Positions 27,024 to 37,509 are shown, counted from the stretch's first letter. The stretch is DNA of 64,000 bases from Hymenobacter glacialis (GCF_001816165.1 NZ_MDZC01000015.1:1-64000); one strand, 5' to 3'. The notes: generated by a model not told the origin, from the sequence alone. Made by a program: numbers and translations.

Positions 27024-27655
27024 GCAGCTGTGCAAGCCAGCGCATTTAAGTGCTTTGTAAGCACAAGCAGGCTAATTTGCTGGGGGTAAGGTAGGGATTA
27101 TAGAAATCAATAGCGACTTTTAACTTATATATTTTTCATTAAAATCATACTTTGATTTCATAATCAACCCTAAAACGACCGTTTTTAGGCAGGACAGCGC
27201 TAAATTTAGCAATGGTGTAAAATTTTGTTAATCGAAACTCATTAATATAACTGCATTTAAAATAAATCAATTTAGCATCTGTTTAGCAAGTTGGTTGAAG
27301 GGCAATTTCAACGAATTGCAGCGCAACAAAAACGAACCAGCGCCACGCAGCTCGCATTTCAAGATTGAACAGAATGCCCCACCTACTTTCTCCGGCTGGG
27401 ACGCCCGTCAACAGCCTTGCGAACCATAATACAACTATTTAATAATCAATTTATTAATGAAATACTTTGAACAAGTCTCTCATTGAGGAGAGAAAGTAGA
27501 TACGGAGCACCTTAAATTACACTCTGCGGTAGATTTTATTCCTGTTTTAAGTCTGACTGCTTCCTGAACAGCTTTTTATTAAACAAAACCAAGCAAGCAA
27601 ATTTTATATATTTATAAAATAACCTCAACAGGGCATCGTACACATTGGCTGCCCA
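27024..27655. other. AT-rich intergenic region upstream of rnpB
   Basis: More than 600 bp of low-GC sequence with many stops in all frames. I find no gene, RNA motif or repeat in it. An apparent minus-strand ORF at its right end only overlaps the RNase P RNA. Confidence 0.6.
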
Positions 27656-27686
27656 TGTGCTCTTCCCTAATGAGGCCATATCTTTG
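27656..27686 (+). promoter_or_regulatory. rnpB promoter
   Basis: TGTG, 19 nt, TATCTTTG. The -7 box is perfect and the -33 box matches three of four positions. It ends just before the RNase P RNA. Confidence 0.6.
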
Positions 27687-28103
27687 CCCGCAGTGATGGG
27701 TCGCCCCACCGCGGCGTCCAACGCAAGAAGGGCGTCGAGGAAAGTCCGGGCAACGCAGAGCACCCTGCTTCCTAACGGGAAGGACTGGCGAGTATAATGC
27801 GAACCAGGACAGCCAGTGCCACAGAAAATACCGCCTACGTGGCCCCTCGGGGCCACCGGTAAGGGTGAAAAGGTGCGGTAAGAGCGCACCAGCGGGCGGG
27901 TGACCGTTCCGGCTGGGTAAACCTCAGGGGTTGAAAGACCAAATAAGCTGGTACGCCGGCGCTGCTTCGGCAGCATCGGCACCGGGCGGCTCGTCCGGCG
28001 CCAGCGGGTAGGTTGATGGAGCCTTTCGGCAACGACTGGCCTAGATAAATGGTGGGGCAATTGCCTCGGCAGTGGACAAAACCCGGCTTATAGACCCATC
28101 ACC
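27687..28103 (+). ncRNA. rnpB: RNase P RNA
   Basis: Catalytic RNA that cuts the 5' leader from pre-tRNAs. The universally conserved GAGGAAAGTCCGGGC is at 27737-27751, and the conserved 3' segment with AAACCCGGCTTA is near 28078-28090. TGATGGGTC (27694-27702) pairs with GACCCATCA (28093-28101) to form P1. The length of about 415 nt fits a bacterial type A RNA. Exact ends are estimated from P1. Confidence 0.93.
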
Positions 28104-28108
28104 TGACA

Positions 28109-28144
28109 TAAAAAACGCCGCCCTGGAAGGGGCGGCCGTTTTTG
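28109..28144 (+). terminator. rnpB terminator
   Basis: AAAAAACG..CCGCCC, a short loop, GGGCGG..CGTTTTT, 6 nt past the P1 helix. Confidence 0.75.
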
Positions 28145-28161
28145 GTTTATCACTTCGGAAC

Positions 28162-28190
28162 GTCATGCTCAGCGCTGCGCTCAGCATGAC
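28162..28190. repeat. Palindromic element, family 1, minimal copy 6
   Basis: A 29-bp remnant made of only the outer arms, GTCATGCTCAGCG and CTGCGCTCAGCATGAC, fused without the inner arms. It suggests loss of the centre from a full copy. Confidence 0.75.
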
Positions 28191-28196
28191 AGAGGG

Positions 28197-28652
28197 CTAC
28201 TTCTTGTTTGCCGCCCGCACTGCTTTCACTTCCGTTGCTTTCACAGCAGATGCTTTGTTGCCGAAACTATTGCGCACGTAGGTGAGCACATCGGCAAGCT
28301 GCTGGTCGGTGAGGTAATCGAAGGCGGGCATCACGTTGGCGTACCGCTCCCCGTCGATTTCCACGCCCTGCATGCCGTTGAGCAGCACTTTCACCAGCGG
28401 CGCTTTGTCGCCCAGCACCCAGGTTGTTTTGGTGAGGGGGGCGTTTATGCGGTCTACGCCGCCGCCGTCGGCCTGGTGGCAGCTCAGGCAATTTTGCACG
28501 TAGAGGGTTTTGCCCAGCGCCAGCGAAGCGGCGGGAATGGCAGCGGCCGCCGGCTTAGCCGCTGACCTGGCTTTGGAAACGGGCTTTTTTTGAGCGGCGG
28601 CGGGCGTGGCAGCCCACGCCAGCGCGCCCAGAACGAACATTAGTTGCTTCAT
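28197..28652 (-). CDS. Cytochrome c, small class I-type
   Basis: A 151-aa exported protein: signal peptide (to about residue 21), an Ala/Lys-rich linker, then a c-type domain with heme motif CLSCH (near 57-61) and a Met ligand probably in NVMPAFD. It begins 8 bp after the dehydrogenase gene and is in the same transcription unit, so it probably accepts its electrons in the periplasm. Confidence 0.88.
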   Translation of the reverse strand: MKQLMFVLGALAWAATPAAAQKKPVSKARSAAKPAAAAIPAASLALGKTLYVQNCLSCHQADGGGVDRINAPLTKTTWVLGDKAPLVKVLLNGMQGVEIDGERYANVMPAFDYLTDQQLADVLTYVRNSFGNKASAVKATEVKAVRAANKK

Positions 28653-28660
28653 CAAAGGAA

Positions 28661-29944
28661 TTATTTCTTAGCGTATACAATGCGGTAAATGGAGCCGGCC
28701 TTGTCGTCGGTGACGTAGAGCGAGCCGTCGGTGCCCTGGGCCAGGCCACAAGGCTTGTGGTCGGGGCGGCCGGCGTTGGCCTTTTCCGGCGTGCCAGCAA
28801 AATTGTCGGCAAACACTTCATAGGGGCCGGAAGGCTTGCCGTTTTTGAACGGCTGGAACACCACGTAATAACCCTTCTGAGGCTCGGGGGCGCGGTTCCA
28901 GGAGCCGTGGAAGGCAATAAACGCGCCGTTGCGGTACTTCTCCGGAAACATGGTGCCGGTGTAGAACAGCAGGGCATTGGGGGCCGTGTGGGCGGGGTAG
29001 GCCATGGCCGGCGCCAGGTAGCTGCCGGTCGATACTTTTTTGCCGTCGCCGCCGTATTCGGGCGACACCATTATTTTGTTCTTGGCGGGGTCGAAATAGG
29101 TGTAGGGCCAGCCGGCGTTATCGCCTTTGTTGAGGGCGTAGAGGCACTCGGCCGGCAGTTCCGCCGATTCCTTGGTGTCGTAGAGCTCGGGGAAATTGTC
29201 GTGCAGCTGGTCGCGGCCGTGCTGCATCACAAACAGCTGGTTGCTTTGGGCGTTCCAGTCCAGGCCCACTACGTTGCGCAGGCCGGTGGCGTAGCGCGTA
29301 CCGTCGCCGTAGGTCTGGTTCAGCTTGTCGGCCCGGAACTGCCAGATGCCCCCGGCCGAATCCAGGATGGGGCAGTTGGGCCGGCCCATCGAGCCCTTCT
29401 GCCGGTCTTTCACCTGGCAGGAATTGGCGTAGGCGCCCACGTTCACGTAGATGTTGCCCGCCTGGTCCAGGGTAATGGACTTGCTCTCGTGCTGCTGCCG
29501 GTTGAGCAGGCCCGTGATGACTTTTTCGGGCTGGGTGGGGTTGGTAACTTCGCCCTTGGCGTTGAGCTTGTAGCGAAACACCTCCTCATCGGAAGAGGCA
29601 TACAGGTAGTCTTTGGTGCTGTAGATGCCCGTGCCGCCGTAGTTGCCGAAGCCGGCCACGACGCTGGCTTTGCCGGTGCCGCCCTCGCGCAGCTGCAAAA
29701 TGCCCTGGCCTTCCTTGGTCGGCCGGTTCAGCTTCACGAAAATGGTGCCCTGGGGCGTCACGGTGATGTGCCGGGCGCGGGTGCCGGTGTCGGCCACTTT
29801 CAGGGCGCCGAAGCCGGCGGGCAGCTTGAGCCCGGCGTTGTCGGCGTCGGCCACTATTTTATCCTCATTTTTCAGGGCAAATAAGGACAGGCTGCCGATT
29901 ACGGCCGTCGAAAGCAGTAGGTACCGGCTGGTAGCGCTTTTCAT
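28661..29944 (-). CDS. PQQ-dependent sugar dehydrogenase (sorbosone dehydrogenase-like)
   Basis: A 427-aa beta-propeller of the soluble glucose/sorbosone dehydrogenase group. It has an N-terminal signal or anchor (YLLLSTAVIGSLSLFAL), repeated blade sequences, and hallmark segments YATGLRNVVGLDWN, LFVMQHGRDQLHDNFP and FIAFHGSWNRAP, then DHKPCGLAQGTDGSLYVTDD at the C-terminus. Family members oxidise sugars or aldoses with PQQ; the cytochrome c gene next to it fits that. The start at 29944 is used because it begins the signal sequence. I see no PQQ biosynthesis genes in the window. Confidence 0.82.
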   Translation of the reverse strand: MKSATSRYLLLSTAVIGSLSLFALKNEDKIVADADNAGLKLPAGFGALKVADTGTRARHITVTPQGTIFVKLNRPTKEGQGILQLREGGTGKASVVAGFGNYGGTGIYSTKDYLYASSDEEVFRYKLNAKGEVTNPTQPEKVITGLLNRQQHESKSITLDQAGNIYVNVGAYANSCQVKDRQKGSMGRPNCPILDSAGGIWQFRADKLNQTYGDGTRYATGLRNVVGLDWNAQSNQLFVMQHGRDQLHDNFPELYDTKESAELPAECLYALNKGDNAGWPYTYFDPAKNKIMVSPEYGGDGKKVSTGSYLAPAMAYPAHTAPNALLFYTGTMFPEKYRNGAFIAFHGSWNRAPEPQKGYYVVFQPFKNGKPSGPYEVFADNFAGTPEKANAGRPDHKPCGLAQGTDGSLYVTDDKAGSIYRIVYAKK

Positions 29945-30216
29945 GAATGAAATGGTTCGGTTTATACGGAAGACAGGGAACGACAACCGAGCAGGAACAG
30001 TGCGCTGCAGCGTCGCGTTTGAAACTGATTTTTTGCCGGCTGCCACAACATTGTGGCGGCCCAAACGCGCCACTTGCGCGCAAAAGCCTAACCGGGGCAC
30101 CAGGTAGATGATTGGCGAAGATAATAACTACCCGCGCAGGCCACCGCGCGCCTAACGCGAACCGGGGTCGGGCTGCTATTCATTACTTTCGGCCCCGACT
30201 TACTATCCCCGTTTCT

Positions 30217-31380
30217 ATGCCCCGTATCCTCATCATCGACGACGAACGCGCCATTCGGCACACCCTGAAGGAAATCCTCGAATTCGAAAGCTACACCGTG
30301 GACCAGGCCGAAGACGGCCCCGCCGGCCTCGACATGCTGATTCAGCAGAAGTACGACGTGGTGCTCTGCGACATCAAAATGCCCAAGATGGACGGCCTCG
30401 AAGTCCTCACCCGCGCCCAGGCCATGGGCACCGACGCGGCCTTCATCATGGTATCGGCCCACGGCAGCATCGACACGGCCGTGGAAGCCACCAAAAAAGG
30501 CGCCTACGACTTCCTTTCCAAGCCCCCGGACCTCAACCGCTTACTCGTCACCGTGCGCAACGCCTTGGACCGCACCAAGCTGGTGAGCGAAACCAAAACC
30601 CTCAAAAAGAAGCTCTCCGTCGCCAAAGGCTCGTCCATGGTGGGTTCGTCGGCGGCACTGGGTGCCGTGCGCAAAGCCATTGAAAAGGTGGCCCCCACCG
30701 ACGCCCGCGTGCTGATAACAGGCCCCAACGGCGCCGGCAAGGAGATGGTAGCCCGCCAGCTGCACGAACTCAGCAACCGCGCCCAGGGCCCGATGGTGGA
30801 AGTAAACTGCGCCGCCATTCCCTCGGAGCTCATTGAAAGTGAGCTGTTCGGCCACGAAAAAGGCTCCTTCACCTCGGCCGTGAAGCAGCGCATTGGCAAG
30901 TTTGAGCAGGCCGACGGCGGCACGCTGTTTCTGGACGAAATCGGCGACATGAGCCTCTCGGCGCAGGCCAAGGTGCTGCGGGCGCTGCAGGAAAGCAAAA
31001 TAACCCGCGTGGGCGGCGAAAAGGAAATCTCGGTAAACGTGCGCGTCCTCGCCGCCACCAACAAAGACCTGATGCAGGAAATCGCGGACAAAAACTTCCG
31101 CGAAGACCTCTACCACCGCCTCTCGGTCATCCTCATTCAGGTTCCCTCCCTGAACGACCGCCGGGACGACGTCCCAGAACTGATTGAGAAATTCCTGAAC
31201 GACATCGCCGCCGACTACGGCAACAAACCCAAGAAGATTGACGCCGCCGCCCTCACCTACCTCAAGGGCCTGGACTGGCGCGGCAACATCCGCGAGCTAC
31301 GCAACGTGGTAGAGCGCCTCGTGATTATGAGCGACGACACGATTTCGGAAGGCGACGCGAAGGCGTTTGCTGGGAAGTAG
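30217..31380 (+). CDS. NtrC-like response regulator without DNA-binding domain
   Basis: A 387-aa protein: receiver domain (1-120; phospho-Asp in DVVLCDIKMPKMDGLEV), then an AAA+ sigma-54 activator domain (about 140-365) with Walker A GPNGAGKE, Walker B GGTLFLDEIGD, and the arginine-finger and lid segments FREDLYHRLSV and WRGNIRELRNVVERL. Two departures from the standard: the sigma-54 contact loop GAFTGA reads GSFTSA, and the protein ends about 20 residues after the AAA+ domain, so the Fis-type helix-turn-helix is absent. No kinase gene is adjacent. A terminator follows. Confidence 0.9.
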   Translation: MPRILIIDDERAIRHTLKEILEFESYTVDQAEDGPAGLDMLIQQKYDVVLCDIKMPKMDGLEVLTRAQAMGTDAAFIMVSAHGSIDTAVEATKKGAYDFLSKPPDLNRLLVTVRNALDRTKLVSETKTLKKKLSVAKGSSMVGSSAALGAVRKAIEKVAPTDARVLITGPNGAGKEMVARQLHELSNRAQGPMVEVNCAAIPSELIESELFGHEKGSFTSAVKQRIGKFEQADGGTLFLDEIGDMSLSAQAKVLRALQESKITRVGGEKEISVNVRVLAATNKDLMQEIADKNFREDLYHRLSVILIQVPSLNDRRDDVPELIEKFLNDIAADYGNKPKKIDAAALTYLKGLDWRGNIRELRNVVERLVIMSDDTISEGDAKAFAGK

Positions 31381-31400
31381 CATAGGTACCACGCAATATA

Positions 31401-31440
31401 AAAAGGAGCGCCAGCATCAAACGATGCTGGCGCTCCTTTT
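31401..31440 (+). terminator. Strong terminator of the response regulator gene
   Basis: AAAAGGAGCGCCAGCATC, a 4-nt loop, then its exact complement ending in TTTT: an 18-bp perfect stem 20 bp after the stop codon. Confidence 0.88.
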
Positions 31441-31460
31441 TATGTTGCAATATGATTTCA

Positions 31461-31591
31461 GCTAACAGTTTGCAGCTATAAGAAGTAGGCGATTTTGAAG
31501 CTCCAAACTATCTGCCACCAGAAAACTTGATACGAAGAACAAAGCTTCATCTAACTACTGAACCGCCAATTTCTCGTAGCTGCTGTTATGC
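31461..31591 (-). other. attC-like recombination site
   Basis: About 131 bp. On the minus strand it opens with GCATAAC (31591-31585) and closes with GTTAGC (31466-31461). Between them, GCAGCTA pairs with TAGCTGC, GGCGGTT with AATCGCC, and TGAAGCT with AGCTTCA, in the right order, with a 12-nt bulge on one arm. This matches attC architecture: outer R boxes, inner L boxes, asymmetric unpaired bases, variable loop. Confidence 0.5.
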
Positions 31592-31607
31592 GCTGGCATT
31601 TTACTTT

Positions 31608-32114
31608 TCATTTCGCAAGTCGTGCTAATGAGTTCCAATACCGTCCCATTTGTCCTCGTTTTTTCATTGACTCACGGTCAACTTTTGTTGGGAATAAGTA
31701 GTCGGTTTTGTTTGCTAAAACTTGGGCTAAACCTTTACGATTCTTAAATCTGTCGAATACAAAATCCCAAGTCGCATAATAATTAAGCATCCATTTTAAT
31801 TCTTTGTCTAATGTGTTATTACAAATACGCTCTTCAATAGTATCAATTATGATTGCCTCTGCATCTTGGTCAATATTCTCAATGCCTGTCAAATAGCTTG
31901 GCTCTGTTAGTGCATACCACTGAATAAAAAGTCCGCGTTTTAAAGCCTCGTCATTTTGTTTAGATAAGTCAGAATAGTCTATATGAACTTGTCTGTAAGA
32001 AATAAAGATGTCCATTAGGCGATTATTAAGCTCAGATGTCTGTTCTTGGTTGTAAATTTCAATTACAGCTGAGTAAAGTTCATTTTCTATTTTTGTCAAT
32101 TCTTCTGTTGTCAT
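31608..32114 (-). CDS. Hypothetical protein, AT-rich cassette gene
   Basis: A 168-aa predicted cytosolic, acidic, mainly helical protein (MTTEELTKIENELYSAVIEIYN at the start; VLANKTDYLFPTKVDRESM near the end). I recognise no family. Codon use and GC content are far lower than in all neighbours, a sign of transfer. It is the only gene in the cassette-like unit. The start at 32114 is the Met 20 nt inside the proposed cassette boundary; an upstream in-frame start at 32171 would read across that boundary. Confidence 0.7.
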   Translation of the reverse strand: MTTEELTKIENELYSAVIEIYNQEQTSELNNRLMDIFISYRQVHIDYSDLSKQNDEALKRGLFIQWYALTEPSYLTGIENIDQDAEAIIIDTIEERICNNTLDKELKWMLNYYATWDFVFDRFKNRKGLAQVLANKTDYLFPTKVDRESMKKRGQMGRYWNSLARLAK

Positions 32115-32146
32115 ATTCGGTGTCTTTATGCTTGCACATAACACTA

Positions 32147-32186
32147 GGATACCCGATACTCTCAGTAGCATCAGTAACGGGTATCC
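32147..32186. repeat. Hairpin next to the cassette boundary
   Basis: GGATACCCGATACT (32147-32160) and AGTAACGGGTATCC (32173-32186) pair at 13 of 14 positions around a 12-nt loop. It lies 5 bp from the proposed cassette start and has no T-tract. Confidence 0.6.
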
Positions 32187-32247
32187 GATTACCGTTGGTC
32201 GTGTTCGCGCTACAAGCTACTACCACGCGAATAATTCCCCACGCTAC

Positions 32248-33246
32248 TCACACCAGCTGATTGCAGCCGCGCACGTCCGAATTATCCATCCGGCCCAGCA
32301 CTTCAAAGCTGCCATCCGGGTGCATCCGCGCTAAGTCCTTTGTTTCAATAAAAGCGCAGGAATCCACGTTGGCCAAATCAATAACATTGATGGCCCCGTC
32401 ATTTCGGCCGCCAATGGCAAACGGGTCGGAAGGGTCGCGCAGCAGCACCCGCAGCGGCGCGGGGCAATGGAAACAGCCGTCGCCCAGCGAGTAGGCCTGG
32501 CCCAGCAGCTCGGTCATGCCGTATTCGGAGTGAATGCCGGCCGGACCAAATGCCAGTTGCAACTCCTGGTGCAGCTCTTCCCGAATCATCTCGCGGCGGC
32601 GGCCCTTCATGCCCCCGGTTTCCAGCACGATGAGGTTTTGTAGCTCCGGTGCCGGGCCCATCTTGGCCGCAAAGTCCAGCAGCGCGTAGCTCACGCCCAG
32701 CAGCATGACGCGGCGGCCGGGCACTTGCTTGGCTTCGGCCAGCGCGGCGCGCAGGGCGACGTGGTCGTGCAGGAAAAAAGCGGGCTGGGTTTGGCCCGAC
32801 TGCCGGGCGAAATAATCCACCATGGCCACCAGCGACGACTGGCCCTGCTCCAGATACGACGGCAGCAGCGCCAGAAACGTCCAGCCGCTGAGCGGGCCGT
32901 AGCTGCTCTCGAAGATGCGGGCAGCGTTTTCGCGGTACAGCGCCGGGTCACGCACCAGGTGGGCGCTGCGCTGCTGCAGCGTGGTGCCGCTGCTCAGAAA
33001 CACCTCCTGCGCTTCCCACTCGGCGGGCGCGGTGCGCACCTCGTGGGTCTTGAAAAACTCGATGGGCAGAAACGGAATATCCACCAGCCGCGTCACCGCT
33101 GCCGGGTTGCGGCCCAGTGCGCGCAGGTACTCGGCGTAGGGTGGGCAGTGCGCGGCCTGGTGGCGAAACAGGGCCAGCGCCGCCGCTTCAAACGTAGCAG
33201 TGGTGACGCCGGATAGCTGACGCAGAAAATTAGAACGGAAACTCAT
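32248..33246 (-). CDS. LuxE/PaaK-like acyl-protein synthetase
   Basis: A 332-aa member of the adenylate-forming LuxE family (acyl-protein synthetase / luciferin-component ligase). It shows FLSSGTT (the Ser/Thr-rich AMP motif), LLGVSYALLDFA, IHSEYGMTELLGQAYS (acyl-adenylate signature) and the C-terminal FEVLGRMDNSDVRGCN. No luxC, luxD or luciferase genes are nearby, so bioluminescence is not implied. In Bacteroidota such proteins stand alone and their acyl substrate is unknown. Confidence 0.8.
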   Translation of the reverse strand: MSFRSNFLRQLSGVTTATFEAAALALFRHQAAHCPPYAEYLRALGRNPAAVTRLVDIPFLPIEFFKTHEVRTAPAEWEAQEVFLSSGTTLQQRSAHLVRDPALYRENAARIFESSYGPLSGWTFLALLPSYLEQGQSSLVAMVDYFARQSGQTQPAFFLHDHVALRAALAEAKQVPGRRVMLLGVSYALLDFAAKMGPAPELQNLIVLETGGMKGRRREMIREELHQELQLAFGPAGIHSEYGMTELLGQAYSLGDGCFHCPAPLRVLLRDPSDPFAIGGRNDGAINVIDLANVDSCAFIETKDLARMHPDGSFEVLGRMDNSDVRGCNQLV

Positions 33247-33364
33247 GACCAGGAGTCAGGGTTAGCAACTATAACCGAACTACCAAGCCCAGCTTTTCGT
33301 TGGAAAAAATGTACTTTGGGGCCACTTCGGCCGTTGTGCTTCAGTCTTCTCACTTTCTTTACTT

Positions 33365-33955
33365 ATGAACCTGTTTCGTACTCTGGGCAGCACCATTTTC
33401 GTGGCCTTGGCTGGCCTAAGCTTTACTGGCTGCAGCAGTGCGCCCGATTATGCCGTTGAGCCGGATATTGACTTCAGGTCACTCACCATTACCAAAAACC
33501 GCCCCGGCAACGGCCAGCTGGCGGTGGACACGCTCAATTTCGCCATCGATTTCCGCGACGGCGACGGCGACCTGGGCCTCTCCGACAACGACATAAAGAG
33601 GGCACCTTATAATGCCACCACCGGCGGCCCCAACAACCGGGGCTTTAGCTATAACTACTTCATCCAGCCCTACGTGCGCTCGGGTGGTCCGGGTACGGCG
33701 TTCGTGAAATTCATCACCCCGTTTGGCTTTCAGGGCGAATACGATGGCCGCTACCTGCGCCTCGACGGCAATGCCGATGGCAGCGAGTCCAAAGCGGCCC
33801 CGCTGCGGGGCACCCTGCGCTACAAGCTCCCCCTCTTCTTAGACGGGGCCGTGTACCGGGCCGGCCAGGTGTTGTATTTCGAAATCAGCATTATGGACCG
33901 CGAACTGCATCAAAGCAACGTCATTAAGACGTCGGAGGTAACGCTGGGGCAGTAG
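33365..33955 (+). CDS. Lipoprotein of unknown function
   Basis: A 196-aa product with signal peptide and lipobox (LAGLSFTGC, Cys near 22). The mature domain contains the acidic repeat-like DFRDGDGDLGLSDNDIKRAP, which could bind calcium, and beta-strand-rich sequence that resembles Ig-like outer-membrane lipoproteins of the phylum. No enzymatic motif. Confidence 0.75.
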   Translation: MNLFRTLGSTIFVALAGLSFTGCSSAPDYAVEPDIDFRSLTITKNRPGNGQLAVDTLNFAIDFRDGDGDLGLSDNDIKRAPYNATTGGPNNRGFSYNYFIQPYVRSGGPGTAFVKFITPFGFQGEYDGRYLRLDGNADGSESKAAPLRGTLRYKLPLFLDGAVYRAGQVLYFEISIMDRELHQSNVIKTSEVTLGQ

Positions 33956-33956
33956 C

Positions 33957-34002
33957 GCGTTCACCTCACCCCTGCCGTGCCCGGCAGGGGTGAGGTGAAC
34001 GC
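33957..34002. repeat. Perfect 21-bp-stem hairpin between convergent genes
   Basis: GCGTTCACCTCACCCCTGCC plus G pairs exactly with the sequence at 33982-34002; the loop is 4 nt. It lies directly after one stop codon and 14 bp before the stop of the opposite gene. It lacks a clear T-tract, so it may be a repeat used as a bidirectional terminator. Confidence 0.75.
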
Positions 34003-34015
34003 CAGGGCTCCCCCT

Positions 34016-36436
<2,421 letters not shown>

Positions 36437-36496
36437 AGCGAGTTGAACGGGGGGTGGGAGTAATGCAGGAAGAACGGCGCGGTCGGAACCGCGGTG

Positions 36497-36504
36497 CAAA
36501 AATA
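36497..36504 (-). promoter_or_regulatory. -7 box of the E1 gene
   Basis: Minus strand TATTTTTG, about 60 nt before the E1 start. No convincing -33 box. Confidence 0.35.
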
Positions 36505-36544
36505 CGGAATTGAGGCCGGGCGGATGGCGCGTGCGGTTTGGGCG

Positions 36545-36552
36545 TATATTTG
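36545..36552 (+). promoter_or_regulatory. -7 box of the DUF1573 gene
   Basis: TATATTTG on the plus strand. The leader to the ATG at 36683 would be about 125 nt. It shares the 246-bp divergent region with the E1 promoter. Confidence 0.35.
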
Positions 36553-36682
36553 GGGGCTAATGAATTGGCTGGTCGACCTGTCCCTGGTCAGGGGCCTCAC
36601 CGCCAGGCTGGATTTCTTATTAAACGTAACCGTGGCTTGCGTAGCTATGTGCGCCACGGCTGGCAATTCAACTACTACAATC

Positions 36683-37453
36683 ATGAAACAGCTCCTCACC
36701 ATTTGCCTGCTGGCTTTTGCCTTCACTGCCCGTGCCCAAGCCGTGATGCAATTTGAAAACGACAGCCACGATTTTGGCAAAGTGCCCGAGGGCACCATGG
36801 CCACCCACGAGTTCAAGTTTAAAAACACCGGCAAGCAGCCCCTGGTGATTGCCAACGTGCAGGCCAGCTGCGGCTGCACCACGCCCGACTGGACCAAGAC
36901 GCCGGTAGCGCCCGGCAAATTCGGCATCATCAAGGCCGTGTACAGCAGCGCGGGCCGCCCCGGCACCTTCAACAAAACCGTGACCGTGACCAGCAACGCC
37001 ACCGAGGGCAGCAAGGTGCTCACCATAAAGGGCGCGGTGCTCACCAAAGACGAGATAAAGCCCACGCTCACGGCGGCGCAGCTGGCGCAGTCGCCGCACC
37101 TGGTGCTGGACCGCAGCACCCACGACTTTGGCAAGTTTGAGGCCGGCCAGCAGCCCACGGCCCGGTTCACCGTGCGCAACACCGGCAAAACCCCGCTGGT
37201 GCTGGGCGCCATCTCGTCGGGCTGCTACTGCGTGGGCTACAAAACGCCCCCCGCCCCCGTTGCCCCCGGCCAAAGCGCCGTGGTGGAGTTGATTTATAGC
37301 CAGCGCCAGCTTGGCCAGGTCAGCGACGCCGTCACCATCACGTCCAACGACCTGAGCGGCGACGCCAAGCTCACGCTGCGCGCCAACATTGTGCGCGACC
37401 TCAGCGGCAACAGCATGGTGAAGGAAAGCGCCCCGGCCGTGCCGTTTAAATAG
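36683..37453 (+). CDS. DUF1573 protein with two Ig-like repeats
   Basis: A 256-aa exported protein: signal peptide (MKQLLTICLLAFAFTARAQ), then two DUF1573 (ASH/MSP-like beta-sandwich) domains, each opening with HDFGK and carrying a Cys-rich turn (CGCTTPDW in the first, GCYCVGY in the second). DUF1573 proteins are abundant in Bacteroidota and of unknown function. An in-frame upstream extension is rejected because it would bury the signal peptide. Confidence 0.88.
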   Translation: MKQLLTICLLAFAFTARAQAVMQFENDSHDFGKVPEGTMATHEFKFKNTGKQPLVIANVQASCGCTTPDWTKTPVAPGKFGIIKAVYSSAGRPGTFNKTVTVTSNATEGSKVLTIKGAVLTKDEIKPTLTAAQLAQSPHLVLDRSTHDFGKFEAGQQPTARFTVRNTGKTPLVLGAISSGCYCVGYKTPPAPVAPGQSAVVELIYSQRQLGQVSDAVTITSNDLSGDAKLTLRANIVRDLSGNSMVKESAPAVPFK

Positions 37454-37509
37454 TTATTTACGCCTGCTTCCTCCGTTTGCAACACACGGCTCACGGGGAG
37501 CTGAACTTT

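Larger units (their letters stand above)
31461..32142 (-). mobile_element. Integron-cassette-like unit
   Basis: In gene orientation the unit starts with GTTATGTGC (32142-32134), holds one AT-rich ORF with little extra sequence, and ends in an attC-like imperfect hairpin. The attC start, GCATAAC, is complementary to the cassette's own 5' boundary GTTATG(TG)C, as expected if the unit was once circular. Its length, about 680 bp, is normal for a cassette. No integrase gene is present. Confidence 0.55.

Noticed and set aside
27536-28060. 174-codon minus-strand ORF
   Set aside because: It overlaps the RNase P RNA almost completely and has no protein features.
31401-31440. Considered as part of the attC-like structure
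   Set aside because: It is a simple 18-bp perfect stem with A- and T-tracts directly after the response regulator gene, so a terminator is the better call.
32248-33246. Considered as a sign of bioluminescence
   Set aside because: No luxA, luxB, luxC or luxD is present in the window.
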